62,276 nucleotides of DNA from Nitrospira sp. UBA2083. Lineage in GTDB: Bacteria; Nitrospirota; Nitrospiria; Nitrospirales; Nitrospiraceae. Below the pieces are notes generated by a model. The model was not told where the DNA came from. It did no database searches and was given only the letters and a program-made list of their open reading frames with translations. The stretch covers positions 34,877 to 97,152 of the forward strand of contig DCZN01000083.1 in the NCBI GenBank assembly GCA_002331625.1, given 5' to 3'. Both the position numbers and the translations under genes were made by a program. Positions 1 to 9,403 of this stretch are shown here, piece after piece (the first letter of the stretch is position 1; every line of letters starts with the position of its first letter).

Positions 1-676
1 ACATTGCACGATTTAAATACGGCACCTGAAGACACAGCATGACCGCCTCCAGGAAGTTTTCCACATGCAAGAGGCTTCGCACGGACGAGAGACGGGGCAA
101 AGCCGGAAACCGCCCGCGGTCGATCGCTTCGATCATGCGATAGAGATTACCTTTTTTCGTTGGGCCATAGACCATCGGCAGGCGAAGCGAGACTGCGGTA
201 AGCCCATGTCGTGCCGCGTATTCCGAGACAAGTTGCTCCGCTCGCAATTTTGATCGCCCGTACGCAGTCTGAGGATCCGGAGCCTGCGTTTCATCGACAC
301 ACCCGTTTGTCTCTTCGCCAAAAACCTTCACCGAACTGGCAAACACGATGCGATTGACTCCGGATCTCACGGCTGCATCGAGGATGTGTTTCGTCCCGTC
401 GACATTGACGGCTTCATAGTCCTTCTCTGATCCGGGATCATCAACCGCATGGACCTTCGCCGCCAGATGCACGATGGCTCCGCAGCCACCCGCCACGTCC
501 TGCATGCTCTTCGCATTGCGGATGTCAGCAACCACCGTCTCGACCTTCCCCAAGTGTGAAATGGGATGCATCGAATCATGAAAAACAGCCCGCACATGAT
601 GGCCTGATCGACAGAGCGTGTCGACAAGCGACGATCCAAGAAACCCTGCAGCACCGGTCACCAGTACTCTGCTCAT
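1..676 (-). CDS. NAD-dependent epimerase/dehydratase, 3' end outside the window
   Basis: This is a short-chain (extended SDR) nucleotide-sugar epimerase or dehydratase. The translation starts MSRVLVTGAAGFLG, giving the GxxGxxG NAD-binding loop at residues 8-14. The catalytic pair YGRSK follows, with Tyr139 and Lys143. The frame stays open to the left edge, so about 225 N-terminal residues are present and the C-terminal substrate domain is missing. The ATG (676-674) overlaps the TGA of the upstream glycosyltransferase as ATGA, so translation is probably coupled. The expected role is making or modifying an NDP-sugar for the polysaccharide locus. The exact substrate (UDP-Glc, UDP-GlcNAc or another) cannot be told from this part. 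Confidence 0.85.
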   Translation of the reverse strand, partial: MSRVLVTGAAGFLGSSLVDTLCRSGHHVRAVFHDSMHPISHLGKVETVVADIRNAKSMQDVAGGCGAIVHLAAKVHAVDDPGSEKDYEAVNVDGTKHILDAAVRSGVNRIVFASSVKVFGEETNGCVDETQAPDPQTAYGRSKLRAEQLVSEYAARHGLTAVSLRLPMVYGPTKKGNLYRMIEAIDRGRFPALPRLSSVRSLLHVENFLEAVMLCLQVPYLNRAM

Positions 677-1836
677 ACGTACTCATGGGAACGATCAATA
701 GCCGGGGCCTTCATTAGATCATGATAGAGACTGAGGACTTGTTCGGCAATCAGGGGACCAGACCATTCGGCCATCACCCGGTCACGGCTTCGCCGTCCCA
801 TCACCTCCCTCATCTGAGGGTTGAACAGCAATTCCTCAATCGCTGCTGCCAGCAAAGCAGAATTTCTTGGGGCGACCAAGAGCCCGTTAAACCGATCCTG
901 CACGATCTCTCGGCAGCCAGGAACATTCGTGGCTACGATAGCTTTCCCGCAGGCCGCCGCTTCCAGCAATACCTTGGGGAGTCCCTCTCGATACGACGGA
1001 AGTACGACAAGTGTGGCCGCCGCATAGACAGTCAGCATATCGTCACGATGTCCCCACCACTCGACCGCCCCTTCCCTCACCCACTCCACCAAACGAGATT
1101 CGGGAATAGCTGCGGGATTATGGTCATCCCGTCGACCGACGAGGATGAACCGAGCCGATACACCATTTCCCTTCAAATGCCTGGCTGCCTCGACGAATTC
1201 CCGAATTCCCTTATCCCAAAGCATGCGCGCAGGCAGGACAACAACCGGCATACCAACTGGCGGTGGCTGGAAAGAATAGACCGCAAGATCGATACCCGAC
1301 CCGGCGATAATTCTCGTATGCGAAGCAGCGACTACACCTTCTTCAACAAGGCGGTTCTGATCATCATGATTCTGGACAACAACAGTCGAACGCCTCAAAT
1401 AGAGTACCCATTTCAATGCCGTCTTCATGCCCCAGCGTAATAGCCTATTCCGTTCGTCCATAAAAGTGTACCCAAGCCCGGCAAATGCGTTAATGACCAC
1501 CGGTACTCCGGCGCACCAGGCTGCCAGAGACCCGTACAAAATCGGTTTCATCGCAACATGGTGCACCACATCAGGTTTGACTCGACGATACAACCGTATC
1601 AGTTCAGTGATCGCCATCAACTCACGGAATGGGTTATGACTCCGACGGACCAACCCTAACGGGGCGAGCTCAAACCCTTCGGCACTGATCTGCTCACCAT
1701 GATCTGTCACACGAGTCGCGACAATGACCTCATAGCCAGCCTTCAGTGCGGCCCGTGCCAGATCGACACGATGAGACCAGAAATACCAGTCTTCAGTGAT
1801 GAGATAGAGCAGGCGAGGGCGATCGCGCATGACCAC
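673..1836 (-). CDS. Glycosyltransferase family 4
   Basis: A GT-B fold retaining glycosyltransferase of 387 residues, normal for GT4. The N-terminal half has the Rossmann-like pattern (PRLLYLITEDWYFWSHR, then KPDVVHHVAMKP). The C-terminal half has the sugar-nucleotide site, with the EX7E motif in REGLPKVLLEAA followed by CGKAIVATNVPG. It resembles WbpZ/PglA-like enzymes that extend O-antigen or capsule chains on the cytoplasmic side of the membrane. The listed start overlaps the upstream amidotransferase by 44 bases. The Met at residue 3 is an equally good start. Donor and acceptor are unknown. Confidence 0.88.
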   Translation of the reverse strand: MVMRDRPRLLYLITEDWYFWSHRVDLARAALKAGYEVIVATRVTDHGEQISAEGFELAPLGLVRRSHNPFRELMAITELIRLYRRVKPDVVHHVAMKPILYGSLAAWCAGVPVVINAFAGLGYTFMDERNRLLRWGMKTALKWVLYLRRSTVVVQNHDDQNRLVEEGVVAASHTRIIAGSGIDLAVYSFQPPPVGMPVVVLPARMLWDKGIREFVEAARHLKGNGVSARFILVGRRDDHNPAAIPESRLVEWVREGAVEWWGHRDDMLTVYAAATLVVLPSYREGLPKVLLEAAACGKAIVATNVPGCREIVQDRFNGLLVAPRNSALLAAAIEELLFNPQMREVMGRRSRDRVMAEWSGPLIAEQVLSLYHDLMKAPAIDRSHEYV

Positions 1837-3760
1837 CTAACCACATCTGAAACACCAGCACATTCCACAGCCAATACTGCCAATTGCGGCGACCCGAAAG
1901 GTGTTCCTGCCATTTCGCTCGAATCGGCGCTGGATTAAGATACCCTTCACGACTGAGCCGCGACTCATCCAAGAGCGACTCCGCCCACTCTCTCAAGCTG
2001 CCCCTCAGCCAGGAATCCAATGGAATCCCAAAACCCATCTTAGGTCGCTCGACCAGATGCTGCGGCACGTAACGATAGAGAACCTGCCGGAGCAGCCATT
2101 TCCCATTGCTTTCGGTCCTGATTTTCATGGAAAGCGGAAGACTCCAGGCAAACTCCACGACGCGATGGTCCAGCAGGGGCATCCGAGTTTCCAGACCGAC
2201 TGCCATCGAGGCCCGATCGACCTTGGCCAGGATATCGTCCGTTAAATATCCAACCAAATCATGGAGCATCATCTCTTCACTGAACCCTCGGTCCTCTACC
2301 TGCTCCGCTTGGGCATCGGCCCAGATCGGTTTTTCGTGAGCACCGAGGACCAAGGAGCTGGTCTCTCGTTGTAGGGACACGAGCCGTCTGTACAATTCGA
2401 TCTGATTCTCCGAATCCAAAACCGCGGCAAGTTTGTGAATCTTCTCCCCAAGCGTCGACATCCGGAGGAATGTCGGAAGCCCGATTCTTAGTACCCGACC
2501 CATCTTATCCCATTGGCTAGGTGAGGGCACCATCAGTGCACTTGCCGCGACTGCCCTCAAGGAAGCAGGCACTCGTGAGATTCGGCGCCAGAGCGAGCTT
2601 CCCCAGGAATAGCGATTGTAGCCCCCGAATATCTCATCACCTCCATCTCCAGAAAGCGCAACCGTGACCTGTTGCTTAGCCAGTCTCGCCACAAGATGGG
2701 TTGGAATCGCAGATGAATCACCGAATGGCTCGTCATACATCGATGGCAGAAACGGAATCACGGCCAAGGCATCGGCCGGACTCACATAGAGTTCGGTATG
2801 GTCCGTTCCCAGGTGTTTGGCGATGGTCTTCGCTGCCGGCGCTTCGTTGTATTCACTTTCATAGAAACCGATCGAGAAGGTCCGGACCGGACGAGAAGAC
2901 TGGGCCTGCATGAGTGCCGTTACCGTCGAAGAATCAATCCCACCCGATAACAGTGCGCCGAGAGGCACATCGGCCATCATTTGCCCTTTAACGGCACGGC
3001 TGAGCAATTGGTTCAACTCGTCCGTCGCCAAGCGATCAGTCCAATCATTTCGACGGAACTGCTTCGCGATCGCTGCCGCGGACCAATAGGATTTGGGTTC
3101 CGGCCAATCGCCGGAGACACAGGTGAAAGAAATGGTCGCATACGTTCCAGGTAAGAGCTTTCGAATTCCGGCGTAAATCGAGTACGGCACCGGCACGTAG
3201 GCATAGCGCATGAACAAGGCTAAGGCCCCACGATCAATTTCACGACCCCAGTCCGGGTAGGCTTCCAACGCTTTCAGCTCTGAGGAAAAGAGAAACGTAT
3301 CATTGGACCACCCATAATAGAGGGGCTTCTCTCCGATCCGGTCACGAGCCAGGATCAGGCACCGCTCAACGCGATCCCAAATCGCCAAGGCAAACATCCC
3401 AACGGTGGCTTGGAGCGTTTTTTCCACACCCCACGAATCAATAGCCGCCAAGAGCGTCTCAGTGTCCGAATGCCCACGCCACCGAAGGCCTGTGAGCTGT
3501 TCTCGAAGTTCCAGATGATTGTAGATTTCACCGTTGAATACGATGACGTATCGACCGGAACACGATTCCATAGGTTGATGGCCGGCAGGAGACAGATCCA
3601 GAATCGACAGACGAGCATGGCCAATGCCGATCCCATAGTTGGGGTCACACCACACGCCTGAATGGTCGGGGCCCCGATACCGAATCGTCTTGACCATTCC
3701 TGAGACAATACGGTTAGGATCAGAGCCTCGATACGACATAAATCCAACGATACCGCACAT
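1793..3760 (-). CDS. asnB: Asparagine synthase-like glutamine amidotransferase (copy 1)
   Basis: A 655-residue enzyme with both AsnB halves. The N-terminal class II glutaminase starts MCGIVGF, so Cys2 is the nucleophile once Met is removed. The C-terminal ATP-pyrophosphatase domain carries SGGIDSS near residue 271. The reaction is ATP-dependent transfer of glutamine ammonia to an activated carboxylate. Within a glycan cluster such proteins often amidate uronic acids or amino-acid substituents rather than make free asparagine; that role is inferred from context. A second paralogue lies at 12496-14430. The gap to the upstream glycosyltransferase is only 13 bases. The start is fixed by the catalytic Cys2. 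Confidence 0.9.
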   Translation of the reverse strand: MCGIVGFMSYRGSDPNRIVSGMVKTIRYRGPDHSGVWCDPNYGIGIGHARLSILDLSPAGHQPMESCSGRYVIVFNGEIYNHLELREQLTGLRWRGHSDTETLLAAIDSWGVEKTLQATVGMFALAIWDRVERCLILARDRIGEKPLYYGWSNDTFLFSSELKALEAYPDWGREIDRGALALFMRYAYVPVPYSIYAGIRKLLPGTYATISFTCVSGDWPEPKSYWSAAAIAKQFRRNDWTDRLATDELNQLLSRAVKGQMMADVPLGALLSGGIDSSTVTALMQAQSSRPVRTFSIGFYESEYNEAPAAKTIAKHLGTDHTELYVSPADALAVIPFLPSMYDEPFGDSSAIPTHLVARLAKQQVTVALSGDGGDEIFGGYNRYSWGSSLWRRISRVPASLRAVAASALMVPSPSQWDKMGRVLRIGLPTFLRMSTLGEKIHKLAAVLDSENQIELYRRLVSLQRETSSLVLGAHEKPIWADAQAEQVEDRGFSEEMMLHDLVGYLTDDILAKVDRASMAVGLETRMPLLDHRVVEFAWSLPLSMKIRTESNGKWLLRQVLYRYVPQHLVERPKMGFGIPLDSWLRGSLREWAESLLDESRLSREGYLNPAPIRAKWQEHLSGRRNWQYWLWNVLVFQMWLGGHARSPSPALSHH

Positions 3761-3773
3761 GGGCAGAGATGAC

Positions 3774-4580
3774 TTAGCTACTAAGAGCTGCGCGCCGAAG
3801 AAACTTGAGAAACTCGTACAAGCCGAGAATCACCCGCATACATCCCGTAATATGACCATTCTGATATAATCGCCGATACGTGTCGAGGACTTCGCGGTGG
3901 AACATCCAGAGTTGGGCGCTCAATCCCCCCGCTCCAAAATCAGGCTTGAAAGCGTACGCCAGCGGCGCTTCGAACAGAAATGCGCGATGACCGTCTGCCA
4001 TGACAGAAAGCCACAAGAGATAGTCCTCACTGTACCGTTTACCGGGCAAAAAACGATGCGGGATAGAGGCACGAATAATGACGGAGCGAGTGAGCAGCAT
4101 ATTGGTAAAAAGCATATACTTGAACGAGACTTCTTTGACGGAATGCGACGCCGCCAGCGCAGGCAGATTGTCGAACGATGAAATGACGGCAATGTGTGTG
4201 CCGGTAATGGTGGCTTCAGGATGAGATTCCATCCATGCCATTTGAATCTCAAGCTTGCGAGGATGCCAAGCATCATCGGCATCCAGGAATGCAATATAGG
4301 GCGACGTCGCGGCCTCCCACCCCGCATTTCGAGCTTCGCCTGGCCCACCATTTCTATCAAGACGAATGATCTTCAGATCAAGTCGATCACCGTACAGCGC
4401 CTGCACGCGATAAAGACAATCTAAAGTCTCTCCTTCGTCATTGCTGCAGTCCTCGATAAGGAACACCTCCTCCGGAAGAACTGTCTGCTGCACGATCGAG
4501 AAAACCGCACGCTCCACCGTATTTGCACAGCGAAAACAGGGAATAACTACACTAACCGAAGCTGTGTTAGGCATTCCCAT
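3774..4580 (-). CDS. Glycosyltransferase family 2
   Basis: A 268-residue GT-A fold enzyme. It begins SVVIPCFRCANTVERAVFSI, typical of family 2, followed by IAFLDADDAWHPRKLE, which supplies the DxD-type metal and nucleotide-sugar site. No transmembrane segment is evident. It directly follows the GT2 gene at 4581-5405 with no spacer: the TGA of that gene is at 4581-4583 and this ATG is at 4580-4578. The two are very likely translationally coupled and act in sequence on the same glycan. The sugar transferred is unknown. Confidence 0.88.
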   Translation of the reverse strand: MGMPNTASVSVVIPCFRCANTVERAVFSIVQQTVLPEEVFLIEDCSNDEGETLDCLYRVQALYGDRLDLKIIRLDRNGGPGEARNAGWEAATSPYIAFLDADDAWHPRKLEIQMAWMESHPEATITGTHIAVISSFDNLPALAASHSVKEVSFKYMLFTNMLLTRSVIIRASIPHRFLPGKRYSEDYLLWLSVMADGHRAFLFEAPLAYAFKPDFGAGGLSAQLWMFHREVLDTYRRLYQNGHITGCMRVILGLYEFLKFLRRAALSS

Positions 4581-5405
4581 TCAAGTTTTGGTCCAGTGCC
4601 TCGGCTGATCGAGTACCTGTCTACCCAGATCAAGGGCGCTGCGAGCCAGCCGTTCGCCACACAACCTCCATAGCAGAATCCTCAGAGACACTTTGATTGC
4701 AGACCACACCCAAAGAAGGGGAGGTAATTTCTGCCCATGTAATTGCTGAGCACGCCTGGATTCAGACAGAACAAGCAGCGCAGACTTTGGATTACTGCTG
4801 ACACCTCCTTGCTGAACACCGGCAACAATGAGGTTTGGGATGAACAGCGCATCAGCATGCTTAAGTTCGCGCAGTAACATTTCATAGTCCCCTGCTATGC
4901 GGAAGGATTCATTGAACATGCCATGCTCTTCAAACAAACCTCGACGGTGCATCATACCGGGATGGGGAAGACACATGCCCGCTAGAAATCTTCTCTTCAG
5001 CCTTTCCCATGGCTCTCCCATCAGGTAAAGACTTTCCCCTTTTCCATTGATTAACATGTTTTGCCCGTAGGCTATCCGAATAGTGGGGGGCAGGAGCATG
5101 AGCTGTTCACCGATCCTCGCCAAGACGGTTTCATCCCAATAAAAATCATCGGCCCCAAGAAAGCAAATCCATTCTCCACGTGCCCAAGACAAAGCTTTAT
5201 TCCACGCATGATAAATTCCACGATCTGGCTCCGAAACCCAATACGTAAACTTGTGCTGGTTGACCTCTAACAAATCGACCGTTCCGTCCTCCGAACCCCC
5301 GTCAACAATGATCAGCTCCTTATAAGGATAGGTTTGCTGCACCACACTGTCGATGCAACGCTGCACAGTAGACTTACTGTTGTAGGTTGCAATGATAATG
5401 GACAT
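4581..5405 (-). CDS. Glycosyltransferase family 2 (WcaA-like)
   Basis: An inverting GT-A glycosyltransferase. The family-typical N-terminus is MSIIIATYNSKSTVQRCID, with IVDGGSEDGT (donor binding) and ICFLGADDFYWDE (DxD region) following. I chose the internal ATG at 5405, since the open frame extends 29 codons upstream without family similarity. The product is then 274 residues, normal for colanic-acid-type GT2 enzymes, which often act on the first sugars after the initiating transferase. The 3' end abuts the next GT2 gene. Confidence 0.86.
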   Translation of the reverse strand: MSIIIATYNSKSTVQRCIDSVVQQTYPYKELIIVDGGSEDGTVDLLEVNQHKFTYWVSEPDRGIYHAWNKALSWARGEWICFLGADDFYWDETVLARIGEQLMLLPPTIRIAYGQNMLINGKGESLYLMGEPWERLKRRFLAGMCLPHPGMMHRRGLFEEHGMFNESFRIAGDYEMLLRELKHADALFIPNLIVAGVQQGGVSSNPKSALLVLSESRRAQQLHGQKLPPLLWVWSAIKVSLRILLWRLCGERLARSALDLGRQVLDQPRHWTKT

Positions 5406-5492
5406 AGTATGAGAACCAACACGTGCGCGTGGGTTATCTGATTGCCCCACGATAGAAGCTACTGAATTGGCTGGAAAACCTGAAGCGGTCAA

Positions 5493-5649
5493 TTGCGAAC
5501 CTGGAACAGCACCTTGATGTGCCCTCTCATTCGTTAGATCCGTACGGCCAGACTATTGCAGCGATGTACTGAGAAGGGAAGCATGTCATTTAAGAACTGG
5601 ACGGCAGCGGCCAATGCTTCACAGGATCCTGACAGCAAACATGCAGAAT
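5493..5649. other. Intergenic spacer within the polysaccharide operon
   Basis: A 157-base gap between the flippase and the GT2 gene, extending to about 245 bases if the GT2 starts at 5405. I see no convincing ORF, RNA gene or factor-independent terminator. It is one of the few spacers over 100 bases in the otherwise tightly packed cluster. Confidence 0.4.
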
Positions 5650-7035
5650 CTAGGCAGAGTACTGGAACCGAAACACTCGGCTTAGGAAACAAGCTCTTAG
5701 TTTCATTCTGAACATCAGCCGTGTCTCCTTATGGATTGCATCAATCAGGAGAGTAGCCACCGCTTGTGAAATAAGCGTAGCTACCGCAGCGCCAACACCC
5801 CCGTACTTGGGGATCAGTACCAAGTTGAGCGCGACGTTGATCAACATCCCTAAAAAAACCCCCCGAAACGCCAACAACTGACGATTTTCAGCGAGAAACC
5901 AATTCCCGCCCGCAACTCCAAGGAACACAAACAACGCAGTCCATATATGAATCGAGAGGATTATCCCCGCGGCCAGAAAGTCAGGCCCAAAAAAGACCTC
6001 CACTATCTGACTCGCAAAAAACGTCATCGGAATTGCGACTGCAAGCGCAATCATAACAAGGACGTCGTAGAGCTTTTGGAATTTATCGAGGTAAAGGGCC
6101 TCGCTCGTTTTCTTCGCATCGAGTAACGCCGGAAACACCGAACCCGAAATCGCAATAGGAATGAAATACCACGCTTCGCTGATACGAACAGCAGCCGTGT
6201 AAATACCGACAGCTTTATTATTGAGCATCTGACCGAGCATAATTTGATCGATACGCATATACACTATGACGGCAAGCCCCGAAAGGATAAGCGGCCAACT
6301 ATGTTTCAACAGAGTTTTGACACGAGCAACACTGAATCGCCACGCCTTTATTCTCCCTCCCGTCCACTCATACATGACGAACAGTGAGATTGCTGTGAAC
6401 AAACCCTCAAAAAATGTGACCCAGACAAACGAAAGGAGGGACGCACCGAGAAGTATGAGTGCGATCTTTATCCCTGCCATCATGGCAAATACCGCGTTTT
6501 CCGCCAAGACAGCGTACTTAGACTGCACTTGCGATTCAAACCAGTATTTTATGCTTTCACTTCCTTTCAAGAGCAACGTGAGTCCAAATATGGCGACTAC
6601 GCTAATCGCAAATCGGTCATGTGGGCGAAGGACAGGAATCAGGATCAGGGCTAAGGAAAATGCTGCCACCCCACCTATAGCCTGAAGCAGGAAACTACTG
6701 CCAAGGGTCTCTAAACTGTTCTTGGGGTCAGTGACAATGTCCCGAACAACGATACCTTGTAGACCAAGGGTGGAAAACGCACTAAAAAGTGACACAAAGG
6801 CAAGAGCAAAGCTGAACAGCCCGAAGTCTTCCGGCCCAAGATATCGGGCCACCCAGACACTGACGAATAGTCCAACACCCATCCGTAAAATCTTGTCACT
6901 GAAGAGCCAGGCCGTATTGCTGAGAATTTTGGGCAAGTGTGCGCGTTGCTCAATCTTCGCACGAAGCGACGCTGATAGATACCGAAGCCAAAACGGACGG
7001 ACAGAGGAGTTCGCCACGGCGTTTTGCACCAACAA
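5650..7035 (-). CDS. wzx: Wzx-type oligosaccharide flippase (MOP superfamily)
   Basis: A polytopic inner-membrane protein of 461 residues rich in hydrophobic helices, about 12-14 predicted by eye. It has the Polysacc_synt signature near the N-terminus (SDKILRMGVGLFVSVWVARYLGPEDFG) and a C-terminal MVIP-like pair of helices (GVFLGMLINVALNLVLIPKYGGVGAA). Such proteins flip lipid-linked oligosaccharides to the periplasmic face for Wzy polymerisation or glycan ligation. The listed start is TTG and the next in-frame Met is about 50 residues in, so the start is uncertain. A flippase beside an ABC exporter is discussed in the findings. The symbol is a functional assignment only. Confidence 0.85.
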   Translation of the reverse strand: MLVQNAVANSSVRPFWLRYLSASLRAKIEQRAHLPKILSNTAWLFSDKILRMGVGLFVSVWVARYLGPEDFGLFSFALAFVSLFSAFSTLGLQGIVVRDIVTDPKNSLETLGSSFLLQAIGGVAAFSLALILIPVLRPHDRFAISVVAIFGLTLLLKGSESIKYWFESQVQSKYAVLAENAVFAMMAGIKIALILLGASLLSFVWVTFFEGLFTAISLFVMYEWTGGRIKAWRFSVARVKTLLKHSWPLILSGLAVIVYMRIDQIMLGQMLNNKAVGIYTAAVRISEAWYFIPIAISGSVFPALLDAKKTSEALYLDKFQKLYDVLVMIALAVAIPMTFFASQIVEVFFGPDFLAAGIILSIHIWTALFVFLGVAGGNWFLAENRQLLAFRGVFLGMLINVALNLVLIPKYGGVGAAVATLISQAVATLLIDAIHKETRLMFRMKLRACFLSRVFRFQYSA

Positions 7036-7165
7036 TTTAGCAGACTATAGGAAGAAATTCTGAGTGAAGATCATTAAGCCCATAGCGCAACACAAGGAGA
7101 TGCTCGTTTAGAGATCTTACGAGGCACATTTCGATGCAAATCTTGGCGTTCGTCAACAAACGAAC

Positions 7166-9400
7166 TCATATGACTACATTCCTATCCTTCACACTCTTCA
7201 GCACATCTTCATACAAGGCTGTATAGCGATTGGCCATCTTAATCAAACTGTATTCCAACACCGCCTTTTCTCTGGCGGCTCGCCGCAGTTGATCGCGCTG
7301 AGGATGTCCCGTTAGCCACCGTATACCATCGGCCAAATCAGCGGCATCAAACGGTCGAGCCAACCACCCATTCCTTTGATGTTCAATCATGTCAGGTAAG
7401 CCATTAACTGCAAAAGCAGCACAGGGTGTCCCACAGGCAAGAGCCTCTGCGACTGTGTTGGGCAAATTGTCCTCACGGGATGGGCACACAAACACATCAG
7501 CCGCGGAGTACACCATGGCTAAGCTTATATCGTCGGCCAAGCTTCCCAGTCGCCGCACACTGATGTGCGAGGCCCCCGGCTGAGGCAACATTCCCTCACC
7601 AAATACCAGCAGCACGCATGGTTGACCCAATTGCTTTAATGCCTCGCACAGTAAATCCCCTCCTTTACGCGGATCTGACAACCATTGGGCTCCAAAAAGT
7701 ACCACCGCCCTGTTCTGTGGCAAATTAAGATATTGTCGAGCCGACTGATGATCAATTGGCTTAAATACATCCGTATCAAGTCCGTTAGGAATCACCTCGA
7801 TGCGTTTGCCCGCAAACAGGCTGCTCTGTTTGGCCAATTCAGCTAACCAGCGGCTGGGCGTAACGACCGTAATATCGAGAGCCTCAAATATCTTGGCCTT
7901 ACGACACATCAACCTATGTGAATAGTCATCATCCTTTTGACTGCCAAGCTGTGGACAACATCCGCACTGCCGCTTGTATCCCTCGCAGTCACGCACATAG
8001 TGACATCCGCCAGTAAAGGCCCACGTATCATGGAGTGTCCAAACGATCGGACAACGTAATTGAGCAAGCTCTTCCACTCGCAGCATACTCCCACCAACCC
8101 AATGCAAATGAACAAGTTTTGCCCGAAAACGATTGAGAGGCGTGCGCAATGGATTGGGCCAAAAGGCTGGTGAAAAAGTCGCAGACTGCCGCTTGGGATA
8201 AAACTGTAACGGGACCCGGTCAAGTCGAGAAAACCATTGCACCAACATCCCTTTTATTGATGCCTGCAAATGTCCTGTAATACTGGAGTCGACGTCTTCC
8301 TTGCTTAACGTTAAATAATGCGCTACAGTGTACCGCTCACGGATTCCACAAAATGTACGAAAAGCAGCTCGAGCCGCTCCACCATTTTTCTGCAAGGTGT
8401 TCACCATAAGGATATCAACGTCCCGGACGGGGGGATTGATCCAGCTCCTTATTCTGGCGGCAAGACGCCTCGTCTTGTGGTAGAAACCACCCACGGTGCT
8501 TCTGGCCTTGTCAACGGCGACCTTAGGAAAAGATGGTTCCGGAGGCGAAAAAGCCTTATAAAAATTTCTAGCAAGCCTGGGGTCGATGTAGTCGGCACGA
8601 CAAAAAGAGCGAGGCACCCATTTTTCATCGAGTCTTTCATGCTCACGACGTGGGTCAACACCGCAATGACTGCCTGAATTGTCCAGGCCAATGTTCTGTA
8701 CAAGTGTCTTGATCGGGTAGATGCAATGCATCCTGTTCGTATGGTGAGCGTAGCAGAAACGTATGGCCCAGGAATCAATGCGACCTTCATGCTGCAGTTT
8801 AAGGAGCCCTGTCATGTCGGGACCGCCTCTATTGAACGCTTCCTGTGCCGCCTGATCCCGCATAAAAGCACTGTAATAACCCATACCCCAATCAACTCGC
8901 TTCCAGCGGTCGGTCCAGGTTGCCCAACCCCATGAACAACATCGGAAAGAGGCATAGGTATCCCAGGAATAGTCGCTGGGAATGGGCATGGTCTTGATTG
9001 GAAAATTGTAAGCGCCGATGGAAAACGCTTTGGGGTCGTTCTTATAGTGAATCAGAGCTGCGTTCATGTACTCAAGAAAATGCGGCGAAGTCACCAAATC
9101 GTCCTCGATCACGATAATGCTTTCGTGAGTTTGGAGAATATCCGTAACACCGGAAGTGATGGAATTGGCAAGGCCAATGTTACACTCCCTCTCGATTATG
9201 CGCACCGAAGCGAAGCCAGAGACCTGGTGCACCAGTCTTCTCACAGCTTCGACCGACGGCCGGTCCTCCTCTCTCTTGGGGCCATCGCAGTAGATGACGA
9301 GGTCGGTCGCGCTGGCTAGCGTATTTTGACCCAGAGCGCGAAGCGTCGCCTCTGTATGTTCAGGGCGTTTGTAGGTAAACAACGCAACAGGGGTGTACAC
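7166..9400 (-). CDS. Two-domain glycosyltransferase: GT2/GNT-I-like fused to GT4
   Basis: A 744-residue fusion. Residues 1 to about 290 are a GT-A domain resembling family 2/GNT-I-like enzymes: VALFTYKRPEHTEATLRAL, SIIVIEDDLVTSPHFLEYMN (the EDD metal site), then FRCCSWGWATWTDRW, typical of this subgroup. A linker of about 35 residues leads to a GT-B family 4 domain: WTLHDTWAFTGGCHYVRDC, IEVIPNGLDTDVF, and the donor site with DNLPNTVAEALACGTP. The Cys-rich piece in the GT4 half (CEGYKRQCGCCPQLG) is usual for this subfamily. The start is GTG, three bases after the upstream methyltransferase stop. One polypeptide could add two consecutive sugars. Confidence 0.88.
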   Translation of the reverse strand: MYTPVALFTYKRPEHTEATLRALGQNTLASATDLVIYCDGPKREEDRPSVEAVRRLVHQVSGFASVRIIERECNIGLANSITSGVTDILQTHESIIVIEDDLVTSPHFLEYMNAALIHYKNDPKAFSIGAYNFPIKTMPIPSDYSWDTYASFRCCSWGWATWTDRWKRVDWGMGYYSAFMRDQAAQEAFNRGGPDMTGLLKLQHEGRIDSWAIRFCYAHHTNRMHCIYPIKTLVQNIGLDNSGSHCGVDPRREHERLDEKWVPRSFCRADYIDPRLARNFYKAFSPPEPSFPKVAVDKARSTVGGFYHKTRRLAARIRSWINPPVRDVDILMVNTLQKNGGAARAAFRTFCGIRERYTVAHYLTLSKEDVDSSITGHLQASIKGMLVQWFSRLDRVPLQFYPKRQSATFSPAFWPNPLRTPLNRFRAKLVHLHWVGGSMLRVEELAQLRCPIVWTLHDTWAFTGGCHYVRDCEGYKRQCGCCPQLGSQKDDDYSHRLMCRKAKIFEALDITVVTPSRWLAELAKQSSLFAGKRIEVIPNGLDTDVFKPIDHQSARQYLNLPQNRAVVLFGAQWLSDPRKGGDLLCEALKQLGQPCVLLVFGEGMLPQPGASHISVRRLGSLADDISLAMVYSAADVFVCPSREDNLPNTVAEALACGTPCAAFAVNGLPDMIEHQRNGWLARPFDAADLADGIRWLTGHPQRDQLRRAAREKAVLEYSLIKMANRYTALYEDVLKSVKDRNVVI

Positions 9401-9403
9401 GTG

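Noticed and set aside
721..1440. A 239-codon plus-strand open frame across the GT4 gene
   Set aside because: It is a shadow of the glycosyltransferase on the other strand, with no recognisable motif.
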